A stretch of 59,764 bases of DNA, taken from contig NZ_JAUMUI010000014.1 of assembly GCF_030530745.1 (NCBI RefSeq), forward strand, positions 1-59,764, given 5' to 3'. Shown here piece by piece: positions 52,280-59,764 of this stretch. How positions within the stretch are numbered: the first letter of the stretch is position 1; every line of letters starts with the position of its first letter. The translations under genes and the position numbers were made by a program. This DNA is from Neisseria sp. Lineage in GTDB: Bacteria; Pseudomonadota; Gammaproteobacteria; Burkholderiales; Neisseriaceae. The notes under the pieces were generated by a model. It was given only the letters and a program-made list of their open reading frames with translations. It searched no databases and was not told the origin of the DNA.

Positions 52280-53818
52280 ATGCAAGAAAATTATTCTAAA
52301 AATTGGCTGGCTGCGGCAACCGTCTACACAGACCGCCGCGCCGTTACGCTGTTTTTTCTCGGCTTCTCGGCAGGTGTGCCGATTTTGCTGATTTTTTCCA
52401 GCCTGTCGCTGTGGCTGCGCGAAGCGGGGGTGGACCGCAGCACGGTAACCATGTTCAGCTGGGCGGCGCTGGCTTATTCGTTCAAATTCGTGTGGGCGCC
52501 GCTGATTGATTCTTTGCCGCTGCCGCTGCTGACCCGTGTTTTGGGCAGGCGGCGCGGCTGGCTGCTGCTTTCGCAGCTTTCGGTTATTGCCGCGGTTTGC
52601 ACCATGGCCATGGTCAACCCCGTTAGCGGTACGGCGCTGGTCTATATGGCCGCAGGCGCGGTCCTGTTGGGCTTTTCTTCGGCTACGCAGGACGTGGTGA
52701 TTGATGCCTACCGCATCGAAGCGGCGGCAGACGATGTGGCGATGCAGTCGGTAACGGCTGCTACTTATAACGCCGGTTACCGCGTGGGAATGATTGTGGC
52801 GGGCGCGGGCGCGCTGTTTTTGGCAGCGAGGTTGGGGTCGCACGAAGGTGCTTATGTGTATGCGGCCTGGCAGCAAACCTATTTCATTATGGCCGCAGTG
52901 ATGGGCGTGGGGGTGGCTACGACGCTGCTGATGCGCGAGCCTGCCGCGTCGGCACGGCATACCGCTTCGCGTTCCACGGCCGACAACCTGCGCCTGCTGC
53001 TGCTGTTTTTGGTGTCGGTGGCGGCGGTTGTGGATGCGTTTGACCAACTGGGCAAGGTATTGCCGCAGGAAGGCGGCGGCCCTTTGGGCAGTTTCGGTAT
53101 TGAAGCCGTCCGCCTGGCTGTTTCTGCCGCCGCCGCCGCCGCAGTGGGCGCGCTGACCGTGAAAAGCGGTTTGGTGCCCAAACAACTGGCCGTGGACACT
53201 TGGATACACCCCGTTACCGATTTTTTCGAACGTTACGGCAAATCGGCGCTGCTGCTGTTGGCCTTAATCGGCGTTTACCGTATTTCCGACATTGTGGCGG
53301 GCGTGATTTCCAATGTGTTTTATCAGGACATGGGCTTCAGCAAAGAAGAAATCGCTGCAGCGGTGAAAACGTTCGGTGTGGTGATGGCGGTGGCGGGCGG
53401 TTTTCTCGGCGGGCTGTTGTCGCAGAAATTCGCCCTGATGAAAATGATGATGGCCGGCGCGGTGCTGGCGGCGTTAACCAACCTGCTGTTTGTGGTGCTG
53501 GCATACCGCGGGCACGATGTGGCGTTTATGTATCTGGCGGTGGGGTTCGATAACCTTGCCGCAGGTTTGGCGGGCGCAGTGTTTATCGCTTTTTTGTCGT
53601 CTCTGACCAATATCCGTTTCACTGCTGTGCAATATGCAATTTTCAGCTCGCTGATGACGCTGCTGCCTAAAACTTTGGGCGGTTATTCGGGTGCGATGGT
53701 CGATAAAATCGGCTATCCGGGTTTCTTTACGCTGACCGCGCTTTTGGGCGTGCCGGTGCTGCTGCTGGTGTATCTGGCCGAGAAAAAGCTGTTCGGCAAA
53801 AACGGCGGAAAGGGGTAG
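52280..53818 (+). CDS. ampG: AmpG-like muropeptide permease
   Basis: A 512-residue MFS transporter with twelve or more helices. AmpG imports anhydromuropeptides for peptidoglycan recycling. G-F-S-A-G-V-P-I-L-L-I-F-S-S-L-S-L-W-L-R (about 30-48), K-F-V-W-A-P-L-I-D (about 70-78) and F-S-S-A-T-Q-D-V-V-I-D-A-Y-R near 133-146 are AmpG hallmarks. In Neisseria its efficiency controls release of toxic fragments. LdcA, a partner in the pathway, lies 3 kb away. Confidence 0.9.
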   Translation: MQENYSKNWLAAATVYTDRRAVTLFFLGFSAGVPILLIFSSLSLWLREAGVDRSTVTMFSWAALAYSFKFVWAPLIDSLPLPLLTRVLGRRRGWLLLSQLSVIAAVCTMAMVNPVSGTALVYMAAGAVLLGFSSATQDVVIDAYRIEAAADDVAMQSVTAATYNAGYRVGMIVAGAGALFLAARLGSHEGAYVYAAWQQTYFIMAAVMGVGVATTLLMREPAASARHTASRSTADNLRLLLLFLVSVAAVVDAFDQLGKVLPQEGGGPLGSFGIEAVRLAVSAAAAAAVGALTVKSGLVPKQLAVDTWIHPVTDFFERYGKSALLLLALIGVYRISDIVAGVISNVFYQDMGFSKEEIAAAVKTFGVVMAVAGGFLGGLLSQKFALMKMMMAGAVLAALTNLLFVVLAYRGHDVAFMYLAVGFDNLAAGLAGAVFIAFLSSLTNIRFTAVQYAIFSSLMTLLPKTLGGYSGAMVDKIGYPGFFTLTALLGVPVLLLVYLAEKKLFGKNGGKG

Positions 53819-53878
53819 GGCTGCGGCTTGGCGGAAGACAAACTTTTCCGTGCTACGCCGTTGGTTTGTTAAAAATCA

Positions 53879-53923
53879 AGGCCGTCTGAAAATCTGTTTA
53901 AAAAAACAGGTTTTCAGACGGCC
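53879..53923. terminator. Bidirectional hairpin between ampG and the RTX gene
   Basis: An AGGCCGTCTGAAAATCTGTTT arm is matched by AAACAGGTTTTCAGACGGCC on the other side with near-perfect pairing. The genes converge here. The DUS arms are extended by a CTGTTT/AAACAG stem. Confidence 0.8.
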
Positions 53924-53946
53924 TGTTTTGCCGCAGCCTGCCGTTA

Positions 53947-56055
53947 TCAGCCGATCAGATTGGCCGGTGCGGGTTCGTCGGATCCGGCAGGTACCGACGG
54001 GGCTGCGTCATACGCATAAGCTGCGGCAGGGGTGTTTTGCACCGCTGGGGCGGCGGCGGTTGTGCCGCCGCTTGCTTTTTCCAGTGCGGCGGCCAGCTTG
54101 GCTTCGGAGATTTTCCCTTCGAGCACGTCGTTTCCAAAGGCGCCCGAATCGAAAACGAAGCGGGTAACGGCGGCATTTTTGCCGGTGTTCTGCCGCTCGA
54201 TAATCAGTTTGTCGCTGCTGCCGGCGATGCTGATTTCCCAATTGGTTTCGTTTGGAAACCACGGGTGGGCGGTGTGGGTAACGGTTAAATCTTCGGGGGA
54301 GATGCCTTCGCCGAAGCGTACGGTATTGCTGCCTTCGGTGTCGGAAACAGTGTCTTGGCCGCTGCCTTTGGCGAATATAAACGTATCGTTGCCGGCACCG
54401 CCGTAGAGTTTGTCGTTGCCGCTGCCGCCGTCGAGCGTGTCGTCGCCTGCGCTGCCGTGCAGAATATCGTTGCCGGCACCGCCGTAGAGTTTGTCGTTGC
54501 CCGTCCAGCCGTCGATTAAATCATTGCCGCTGCCGCCGCTGATGGTGTTGCCGTTCACGTCGCCGAACAGGATCCGGCCGCCGCCATCGGGCGTATCCTG
54601 CAAATCGAATTTAATGGTGTGGGCGGCATCGTCGGTGCGGACGCTGCGGGGGGCGGTGGAGGCATTGAATTTAAATTCGATGGCGGCTTCGGCGGCATCC
54701 CGGTTGGGAACAAACACCAAGTTTCCGGCATCGTAAGCATGGAACAGGCCTTTTTCTACCCATTCGGTGATATGGCCGTCTGAAGAAAGATAGGCCAAAC
54801 GCCCGCCGGTTACTTTTTCGATATCGAAACGGTTTTCGGCAAGCTGGTTGTCCGGCCCTACGCCGAAATCCGCCATGCTCAGGCGGTAGCCGCTTCGGCT
54901 GCCGATGGTGATGGTTTTGCTGTTGCCGGTAATGCCGGTGCGATCGGCCAGTTGCCACGGGCTGAGGGTTTCGCCGTCAAATTCGAAACGGGTGATGGCG
55001 AGGTTGGATTCTTCGTCGGCGCTTTGGTTGTGGATGGTAAGCCTGTCGCTGCTTCCTTTGAGGGCAATCTGCCAAACGTTGGCGATGTTGCCGTCGGCCT
55101 GCACGTCGGCGGTGATGGTTAAATCTTCGGGGGTAATGCCCGTGCCGAAACGCACAGTGTTGGAACCTTCGGGGCTGTAAACGGTTTCTACGCCCGGTGT
55201 GCGGTAATCGATGATGGTGTCGTGGCCGTAGCCGCGAGCGAAGAAGTAGGTGTCGTCGCCGTAGCCGCCCATCAGTATATCGTCTCCCGTGCCTCCGTCG
55301 AGATAGTCGCCGCCGTCGCCAAGGTCGGGATAATAGAGCTCGCCCCAGTCGTTTTCAATCAGGCCGACGGCTTTGCCGCCGATCAGGCGGTCGTTGCCTG
55401 CGCCGCCGTAGAGCGTGTCGCTGCCGTCGCCGCCGGTCAGCAGGTCGTTGCCGCCGTGGCCGGATATCAAGTCATTGCCGCCGTTGCCGGAAAGATGGTT
55501 GTTGCCGTGGTTGCCGTTCAGGATATTGTCGGCATTGTTGCCGCTGCCGTTGGTGTTGCCGCTGCCGGTGAGTGTGAGGTTTTCCACATAAGCCCGCAGG
55601 GTGTAGCTTACGCTGCTGAACACAGTGTCGGTGCCGTGGTTTTGCAGTTCGATTACGGTGTCTTGGGGGTTGTCTACATAATATATATCATGGCCGTTGC
55701 CCCCGTGCATGGCATCGGCGCCGCTGCTGCCGTCTAGTATGTCGTTGCCGCCGTGGCCGTAGAGCGTGTCGTTGCCTGCGGAACCGAGCAGCCGGTTGCG
55801 GTTGTTGTTGCCGGTGAGTATGTTGTCTTGGGTGTTTCCGGTGGCATTGATTGCGTCGTGCCCCACCAGCGTGAGGTTTTCCACATGGTCGGGCAGGGTG
55901 TAGCTTACGCTGCTGTAGGCCGTGTCGGTTCCCCCGCCGGCTTTTTCAATAATGCGTTCTTGCGCTTGGCTGATATGGAACACGTTGTCGGAACTGTCGC
56001 CGTAAAATACGTTGGGCGTGCCGGCTGCGGCTTTGTCGGGCTGTTGGCTGTTCAT
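53947..56055 (-). CDS. RTX (hemolysin-type) calcium-binding protein
   Basis: A 702-residue acidic, Gly/Asp/Asn-rich protein. Nonapeptide repeats of the G-G-x-G-x-D-x-L type occur in an N-terminal block (about 70-275) and a C-terminal block (about 500-560). V-S-Y-T-L-x-x-x-V-E-N-L-T-L occurs twice near 50 and 150. Two copies of an HCBP-related domain (S-N-T-V-R-F-G-x-G-I-x-P-E-D-L-T) are near 298 and 573. There is no Sec signal, so type I secretion through the C-terminus is likely, yet no HlyB/HlyD genes are near. No enzymatic domain is seen. It may be an adhesin, biofilm or calcium-shell protein. Confidence 0.85.
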   Translation of the reverse strand: MNSQQPDKAAAGTPNVFYGDSSDNVFHISQAQERIIEKAGGGTDTAYSSVSYTLPDHVENLTLVGHDAINATGNTQDNILTGNNNRNRLLGSAGNDTLYGHGGNDILDGSSGADAMHGGNGHDIYYVDNPQDTVIELQNHGTDTVFSSVSYTLRAYVENLTLTGSGNTNGSGNNADNILNGNHGNNHLSGNGGNDLISGHGGNDLLTGGDGSDTLYGGAGNDRLIGGKAVGLIENDWGELYYPDLGDGGDYLDGGTGDDILMGGYGDDTYFFARGYGHDTIIDYRTPGVETVYSPEGSNTVRFGTGITPEDLTITADVQADGNIANVWQIALKGSSDRLTIHNQSADEESNLAITRFEFDGETLSPWQLADRTGITGNSKTITIGSRSGYRLSMADFGVGPDNQLAENRFDIEKVTGGRLAYLSSDGHITEWVEKGLFHAYDAGNLVFVPNRDAAEAAIEFKFNASTAPRSVRTDDAAHTIKFDLQDTPDGGGRILFGDVNGNTISGGSGNDLIDGWTGNDKLYGGAGNDILHGSAGDDTLDGGSGNDKLYGGAGNDTFIFAKGSGQDTVSDTEGSNTVRFGEGISPEDLTVTHTAHPWFPNETNWEISIAGSSDKLIIERQNTGKNAAVTRFVFDSGAFGNDVLEGKISEAKLAAALEKASGGTTAAAPAVQNTPAAAYAYDAAPSVPAGSDEPAPANLIG

Positions 56056-56160
56056 GATAGCTTCCTTATTTGAGCGGATATTAATGATGATGTTCGGGTA
56101 GAATGCCGGAATTGGTTTTTGTTTTTGGGCGGCGTAGAAAGGAATGTATTACAAAAAATG

Positions 56161-56166
56161 ATTATA
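56161..56166 (-). promoter_or_regulatory. TATAAT box upstream of the RTX gene
   Basis: A perfect TATAAT on the minus strand lies in a strongly AT-rich stretch (about 56,130-56,240), 106 bp before the start codon. No -35 fits well. The region may suit silencing by nucleoid proteins. Confidence 0.35.
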
Positions 56167-56335
56167 TACAATATTTTAAATAAAATTTTTCTTGGCAGAA
56201 AATGCGGTTTTACCTGCTTCGTTAATTTATTTTGATTTGAATGTTTATTTGGAACCCTGCTCAAGCGCGGCCGTCTGAAAAACCTTTGCGGCAAACTCTG
56301 TTAAAATATCCGGCCGATTTTGAAGGAGCCGATTT

Positions 56336-56731
56336 ATGACCTGCCCTTTGTGCACCCCCACCGGCGAAGATGTGCTGCTGCAAACCGGCAACCTGCGCGT
56401 GATTGCCGTTCACGGCGAAGCCGACGCCCCCGCGTTCTGCCGCGTAATCTGGCAGCGCCATGTTGCCGAAATGACCGATCTGCAACCCGCAGAGCGCCAA
56501 GAGCTGATGGAGGCGGTTTACCGTGTGGAGGCCGCCATGCGCCAAGTATTCCGGCCCGTCAAAATCAATCTGGCCAGTTTGGGCAACGTGGTGCCGCACC
56601 TGCACTGGCACGTGATTGCCCGCTTCGGTAACGATGCCAATTTCCCCGCCCCCGTTTGGGCGCCCGCCGTGCGGGAATCACAGGCGGTTTTGCCGGAAAA
56701 CTGGCCGCAGCAGGTAAAAGCGCTGCTGTAA
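56336..56731 (+). CDS. HIT-family protein
   Basis: A 131-residue histidine-triad hydrolase of the HIT fold acting on nucleotide phosphoramidates or dinucleoside polyphosphates. The H-L-H-W-H-V-I motif (His88, His90, His92) lacks the fourth hydrophobic-His step of the classical H-x-H-x-H-xx motif only in its variable positions. C-P-L-C at the N-terminus may bind zinc. A good AAGGAGCC site stands before the ATG. It is followed by a 24-bp-arm terminator. Confidence 0.88.
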   Translation: MTCPLCTPTGEDVLLQTGNLRVIAVHGEADAPAFCRVIWQRHVAEMTDLQPAERQELMEAVYRVEAAMRQVFRPVKINLASLGNVVPHLHWHVIARFGNDANFPAPVWAPAVRESQAVLPENWPQQVKALL

Positions 56732-56734
56732 TGC

Positions 56735-56794
56735 CACACAATGCAGGCCGTCTGAAAACCGTTTTCTTCCTTTTCAGACGGCCTGCATTGTGTG
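56735..56794 (+). terminator. Long DUS-based terminator after the HIT gene
   Basis: 24-bp perfect arms (56,735-56,758 and 56,771-56,794); the DUS is extended by CACACAATGC on its outer side. It starts 3 bp after the HIT stop. Confidence 0.8.
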
Positions 56795-56867
56795 ATACGG
56801 CACGCCCCCTTTAAAATACACGCCTTTATCAGGCCGCCTGAAAAGGCGGTATACACGAGGAACCTTT

Positions 56868-58043
56868 ATGACCTGGCAACCTTCCCGCCGCAACTTCCTG
56901 AAAGCCTCCGCAGCCGCCGCCGGCGCAGGCATGCTTGCCGCCTGCGGCAGCGGAGGCACCGCACAGCCCTCCGCCCAATCCGGCAAAGCCCAAACCGTGC
57001 CGCCGAAAACCACCCGCCCCGGCCGCAGCGGCGATACTGTTTTGCGCGTGGTCGCACCGTCGGGCTTTGCCGACAACGCCGCCCGCTCCGAAACCGGACT
57101 TACCCGCCTCCATAATGCCGGCTTTACCGTAACCAACCGGCAGGCCGCTTTCCGCCGCTACCAGCGTTTCGCCGGCACCGACAGCGAGCGTATCGCCGAT
57201 TTTCAAGACATTGCCGCCGGCCGCGTCGCCACTCCGAAAGTGCTGATGGGGCTGCGCGGCGGCTATGGCGCCGTGCGCATTCTTCCGCATATCGACTTTG
57301 CCTCCCTCGGCGCCCGTATGCGCGAGCGCGGCACGCTGTTTTTCGGCTTCAGCGACTTGTGCGCCGTGCAGCTCGCCCTCTTGGCTAAAGGCAATACGGC
57401 CAGCTTCGCGGGGCCGATGGTATACAGCGAATTCGGCAAGCCCGTCCCCAGCACTTACACCATGGAAGCGTTTATACGCGGCACCACCAATGCCGCCAAC
57501 ACCGTCAGCGTGTATAACGTGCAGCGCCGCAGCGTGAGCGCCGAAGGCACGTTTTGGGGCGGCAACTTAAGCGTGCTGGCCTCGCTCGCCGGCAGCCCCT
57601 ATATGCCCGATATTCAGGGCGGCATCCTGTTTCTCGAAGACGTGGGCGAGCAGCCCTACCGCATTGAGCGTATGCTGCAAACCCTGCATCTGGCCGGTAT
57701 TTTGTCGAAGCAGCAGGCCGTGGTGCTCGGCGATTTCCGCATGGGCACCATCCGCGACGCATACGACAGCAGCTACGACTTCAGCACCGTGGTCAACAAT
57801 ATCGGCCGCATTGCCAAAGTGCCCGTACTCACCGGTTTTCCGTTCGGCCACATTGCCAACAAAGCCACCTTCCCGCTGGGCGCGCACGCCAAAATCACCG
57901 GCGAATCCAACGGCGGCTATTCGGTAACATTCAGCGGTTATCCCACCCTCGATACCGCCGGCCTGATGCTCGATACCCTGCTGCCCCCGCCCGTTCCCGT
58001 TTACCAGCCTGTGAATATTGTGGAAGACCCTGTGCAGGAATAA
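56868..58043 (+). CDS. ldcA: LD-carboxypeptidase (S66 family), lipoprotein form
   Basis: A 391-residue peptidase that removes the terminal D-Ala from tetrapeptides. The catalytic triad is Ser162 (F-G-F-S-D-L), Glu257 (F-L-E-D) and His328 (F-P-F-G-H). The N-terminus carries a Tat-like S-R-R-N-F-L-K plus a lipobox L-A-A-C (Cys near 26), so it should be an exported lipoprotein; E. coli LdcA is cytosolic. A periplasmic form matches what is known for Neisseria LdcA. AGGAACC precedes the ATG. Confidence 0.9.
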   Translation: MTWQPSRRNFLKASAAAAGAGMLAACGSGGTAQPSAQSGKAQTVPPKTTRPGRSGDTVLRVVAPSGFADNAARSETGLTRLHNAGFTVTNRQAAFRRYQRFAGTDSERIADFQDIAAGRVATPKVLMGLRGGYGAVRILPHIDFASLGARMRERGTLFFGFSDLCAVQLALLAKGNTASFAGPMVYSEFGKPVPSTYTMEAFIRGTTNAANTVSVYNVQRRSVSAEGTFWGGNLSVLASLAGSPYMPDIQGGILFLEDVGEQPYRIERMLQTLHLAGILSKQQAVVLGDFRMGTIRDAYDSSYDFSTVVNNIGRIAKVPVLTGFPFGHIANKATFPLGAHAKITGESNGGYSVTFSGYPTLDTAGLMLDTLLPPPVPVYQPVNIVEDPVQE

Positions 58044-58069
58044 ATTAAGGCGGTTTTGACGCCCGTTGC

Positions 58070-58103
58070 AAAGGCCGTCTGAAATCTTTTTCAGACGGCC
58101 TTT
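58070..58103. terminator. Bidirectional DUS terminator between ldcA and the DUF454 gene
   Basis: AAAGGCCGTCTGAAA and TTTCAGACGGCCTTT with a 4-nt loop, between convergent genes. Confidence 0.75.
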
Positions 58104-58130
58104 GTTTATGCTTCCGGACAAGGGGCGTTA

Positions 58131-58493
58131 TCAGGCGTCGGGCAGCCGCCACATCCACAGGGCTGCGGCTAAACAGAACAGCGCCGAGGCGGCGCTCCAC
58201 CACCATTGTTCGGGAAAGCGGTAGAGCAGCCAGCTGCAAGAGAGCGTCATCATCGCAAAGGCCAAGTATTTGGCGCGGCGGGGAACAGCGCGGCGTTCTT
58301 CCCAATCACGCACCATAGGGCCGAAAACGCGGTGTTGGTGCAGCCTGCGGTGAAAACGCGGCGAAGCACGCGCCCAGCAGGCGGCGGCAAGTATGACAAA
58401 CGGCGTGGTAGGCAGCACGGGCAGAAAGATGCCGATAATGCCCAGCAGCAGGGCAATGGCGCCAAACAGCCAGAAAATCGGGCGTAATATCAT
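58131..58493 (-). CDS. DUF454 (YbaN family) membrane protein
   Basis: A 120-residue inner-membrane protein. The family start L-G-I-I-G-I-F-L-P-V-L-P-T-T-P-F-V-I-L-A-A near 17-37 is diagnostic; further helices lie near 76-92 and 98-114. Function is unknown. It overlaps the DUF1415 gene by 4 bases. Confidence 0.88.
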   Translation of the reverse strand: MILRPIFWLFGAIALLLGIIGIFLPVLPTTPFVILAAACWARASPRFHRRLHQHRVFGPMVRDWEERRAVPRRAKYLAFAMMTLSCSWLLYRFPEQWWWSAASALFCLAAALWMWRLPDA

Positions 58494-59068
58494 GTTTTGC
58501 CTATTTCTTTATGATGCGGGCAGCGCGGAATCTGCAACGCATCCCAACCCTGCTGCCCCATTTCTGCCAGCAGCGCCATATTGCGCCCGAAAATCGCTTC
58601 GGCATCGGGAAAAGCTTCGGCGGCTTTGCTGATGCTGCTTTCGCGTATCAGATGCAGGGTGGGGTAGGGCGAGCGGTTGGTATAGTTGGTGATGTCGTCG
58701 GCTTCGGTACCTTCAAACTGGAAACCGGGGTGAAAGGGGGCGATTTGGATAACGCCCTCCAAACCGTTGTCGCAAACGGCTTGGTCGGCCAAATCGAGCA
58801 TATCGTTAAACACTGGAAAATCGCCGAACAAATCGGGGAGGACCAGCAGCGTGGTTTCGATTTCTTCTGGCGGTGCGCTGCCGATGAGTTGCAGTTCGCG
58901 GTCTAAATCTTCTAAAAAGCCGTCGAGGTGTTTGGCGCGGCTGACGCTTATCCGAACCAGCCCCTTCACATAAGGGGCTTTGGCGAAAGGGCATAAGTTC
59001 AGGCCGATAACGGCTTTTTCGAGCCACAGGCGGGTGTGGGCGGTTACGGTTTCGTTGCTGGCAGACAC
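58490..59068 (-). CDS. DUF1415 domain protein
   Basis: A 192-residue soluble protein with the DUF1415 marks W-L-E-K-A-V-I-G-L-N-L-C-P-F-A-K (about 15-30) and N-Y-T-N-R-S-P-Y-P-T-L-H-L-I-R-E (about 127-142). The family is uncharacterised. It is translationally coupled to the DUF454 gene (ATGA). Confidence 0.88.
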   Translation of the reverse strand: MSASNETVTAHTRLWLEKAVIGLNLCPFAKAPYVKGLVRISVSRAKHLDGFLEDLDRELQLIGSAPPEEIETTLLVLPDLFGDFPVFNDMLDLADQAVCDNGLEGVIQIAPFHPGFQFEGTEADDITNYTNRSPYPTLHLIRESSISKAAEAFPDAEAIFGRNMALLAEMGQQGWDALQIPRCPHHKEIGKT

Positions 59069-59142
59069 GGTTGCGGCACTTTATTAATAAAGGTTTGCAA
59101 TCATAAGGTTTTTTGGCGGCGGTGTGAACAGATCGGAAAGCA

Positions 59143-59178
59143 GCACAGGCCGTCTGAACACTTTCAGACGGCCTGTGC
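59143..59178 (-). terminator. DUS-pair terminator after the Lrp gene
   Basis: 16-bp arms GCACAGGCCGTCTGAA and TTCAGACGGCCTGTGC with a 4-nt loop, 17 bp beyond the stop. Confidence 0.75.
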
Positions 59179-59195
59179 ATATGCGGCAGCCCGGC

Positions 59196-59678
59196 TTAAT
59201 CCTTCTGCAAATGCCCCAGCGGCAGCGCGGTGGTGTTTTTGATTTCTTTCAGCACGAAGCTTGATTTCGCATCCTGAACGCCGGGGTGGGAGAGCAGGGT
59301 GTCGAGCACAAAATGCGAAAGCGCGTTCATATCGGTGAAAAAAGCATGCAGCAGATAGTCGGTTTCGCCCGTCAGCGCAAAGCAGCTTAACACTTCGGGC
59401 CATTTCTGCACGGCGGCCGAAAAATCGTCGCGGGCCTCCACCGCTTTATCAATCGACACGCGGATAAACGCCTGCAGGCCGAGTTTCACCGACACGGGCG
59501 AGAGCAGCGCGGCGTATTGGCGGATGATGCCCGCGTCTTCAAGCTGTTTCAGGCGCCGCAGACAGGGGGAGGGCGACAGGGCCACGCGTTCGGAAAGCTC
59601 CACATTGGTTAAACGGCCGTTTTCCTGCAATACCTGCAGGATTTTGAGATCGGTTTTGTCTAAATTGATTTGTGCCAT
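59196..59678 (-). CDS. Lrp/AsnC-family transcriptional regulator
   Basis: A 160-residue regulator. The N-terminal HTH (about 22-45) has V-E-L-S-E-R-V-A-L-S-P-S-P-C-L-R-R-L-K-Q-L-E, and the C-terminal RAM domain (about 65-150) has V-L-S-C-F-A-L-T-G-E-T-D-Y-L-L. It binds an amino acid, commonly leucine or asparagine in the family. Targets are unknown; the promoter region contains the element end at 59,711. Confidence 0.92.
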   Translation of the reverse strand: MAQINLDKTDLKILQVLQENGRLTNVELSERVALSPSPCLRRLKQLEDAGIIRQYAALLSPVSVKLGLQAFIRVSIDKAVEARDDFSAAVQKWPEVLSCFALTGETDYLLHAFFTDMNALSHFVLDTLLSHPGVQDAKSSFVLKEIKNTTALPLGHLQKD

Positions 59679-59710
59679 GTTCGTGCCCTTTCTTCTTGTT
59701 GCTGTTGTTT

Positions 59711-59764
59711 AGGGTCTGTTGACAATTGGCCGGCGAAGCGGTTTTTTGAGGCAAAAACCGCGTA
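59711..59764 (+). mobile_element. Left end of an element related to 48,673-48,835, cut by the window edge
   Basis: AGGGTCTGTTGACAATTGGC is followed by GCGAAGCGGTTTTTTGAGG, identical over 19 bases to the same position inside the 48,673 element. The outer 20 bases differ, so it is a sister family or a chimera. Confidence 0.5.

Overview
The window looks like a chromosomal segment of a commensal-type Neisseria or a close Neisseriaceae relative. The main evidence is the DNA uptake sequence AGGCCGTCTGAA (the AG-DUS dialect), which occurs dozens of times in genes and intergenic gaps, often as inverted pairs that form terminators just after stop codons. Gene content agrees: PilC, LptABC with KdsC/KdsD next to rpoN, rpsP-rimM-trmD-rplS, and tsaB-rimI. 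I see no prophage, CRISPR array, complete insertion sequence, rRNA or tRNA gene. The species cannot be named from this sequence alone.

Layout. 1-2,402: a BASS-family transporter, a DUF3579-GNAT fusion protein and a 44-residue lipoprotein. 2,453-16,196: a continuous S10-spc-alpha ribosomal cluster from rplC to rplQ with secY, infA, rpmJ and rpoA; rpsJ is not at its usual place ahead of rplC, and a 232-bp gap splits rpsQ from rplN. 16,495-19,761: the type IV pilus adhesin PilC. 19,897-24,223: parA, a DUF1289 protein, an orphan ABC ATPase and the rplS-trmD-rimM-rpsP operon. 24,278-28,582: a Pat-like lysine acetyltransferase whose reading frame holds a run of ten C, then a uracil-DNA glycosylase relative, rimI and tsaB. 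28,864-32,848: a moxR-DUF58-transglutaminase operon. 33,064-37,868: a small membrane protein, a lipoprotein, smpB, a DUF1653 protein, a cold-shock protein, clpS and clpA. 38,138-44,744: hpf, rpoN, lptB, lptA, lptC, kdsC, an unknown secreted protein and kdsD. 44,828-53,818: tal, ribF, a thioredoxin-like protein, an MscS channel, hemL, argA, a zinc-ribbon protein and an AmpG-like permease. 53,947-59,678: an RTX calcium-binding protein, a HIT protein, an LD-carboxypeptidase, DUF454 and DUF1415 proteins and an Lrp/AsnC regulator.

How the genes work together. The ribosomal cluster, rpsP operon, hpf, smpB, tsaB and rimI serve translation. KdsD, KdsC and LptA/B/C make Kdo and move lipooligosaccharide to the outer membrane. 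AmpG and LdcA form a peptidoglycan-recycling pair. ClpS and ClpA form a proteolysis adaptor and unfoldase. PilC and the RTX protein are the surface or secreted factors.

Leads most worth following: the C10 tract in the Pat gene, a plausible on/off switch for protein acetylation; two unrelated 163-bp inverted-repeat elements that look like MITEs, one of which supplies the stop codon of its neighbouring gene; a 78-79-bp palindromic repeat present twice; a DUS-derived hairpin in which both arms carry the same substitution; and an rpoN that keeps its HTH and RpoN box. None could be searched against a database here, so novelty is unproven.
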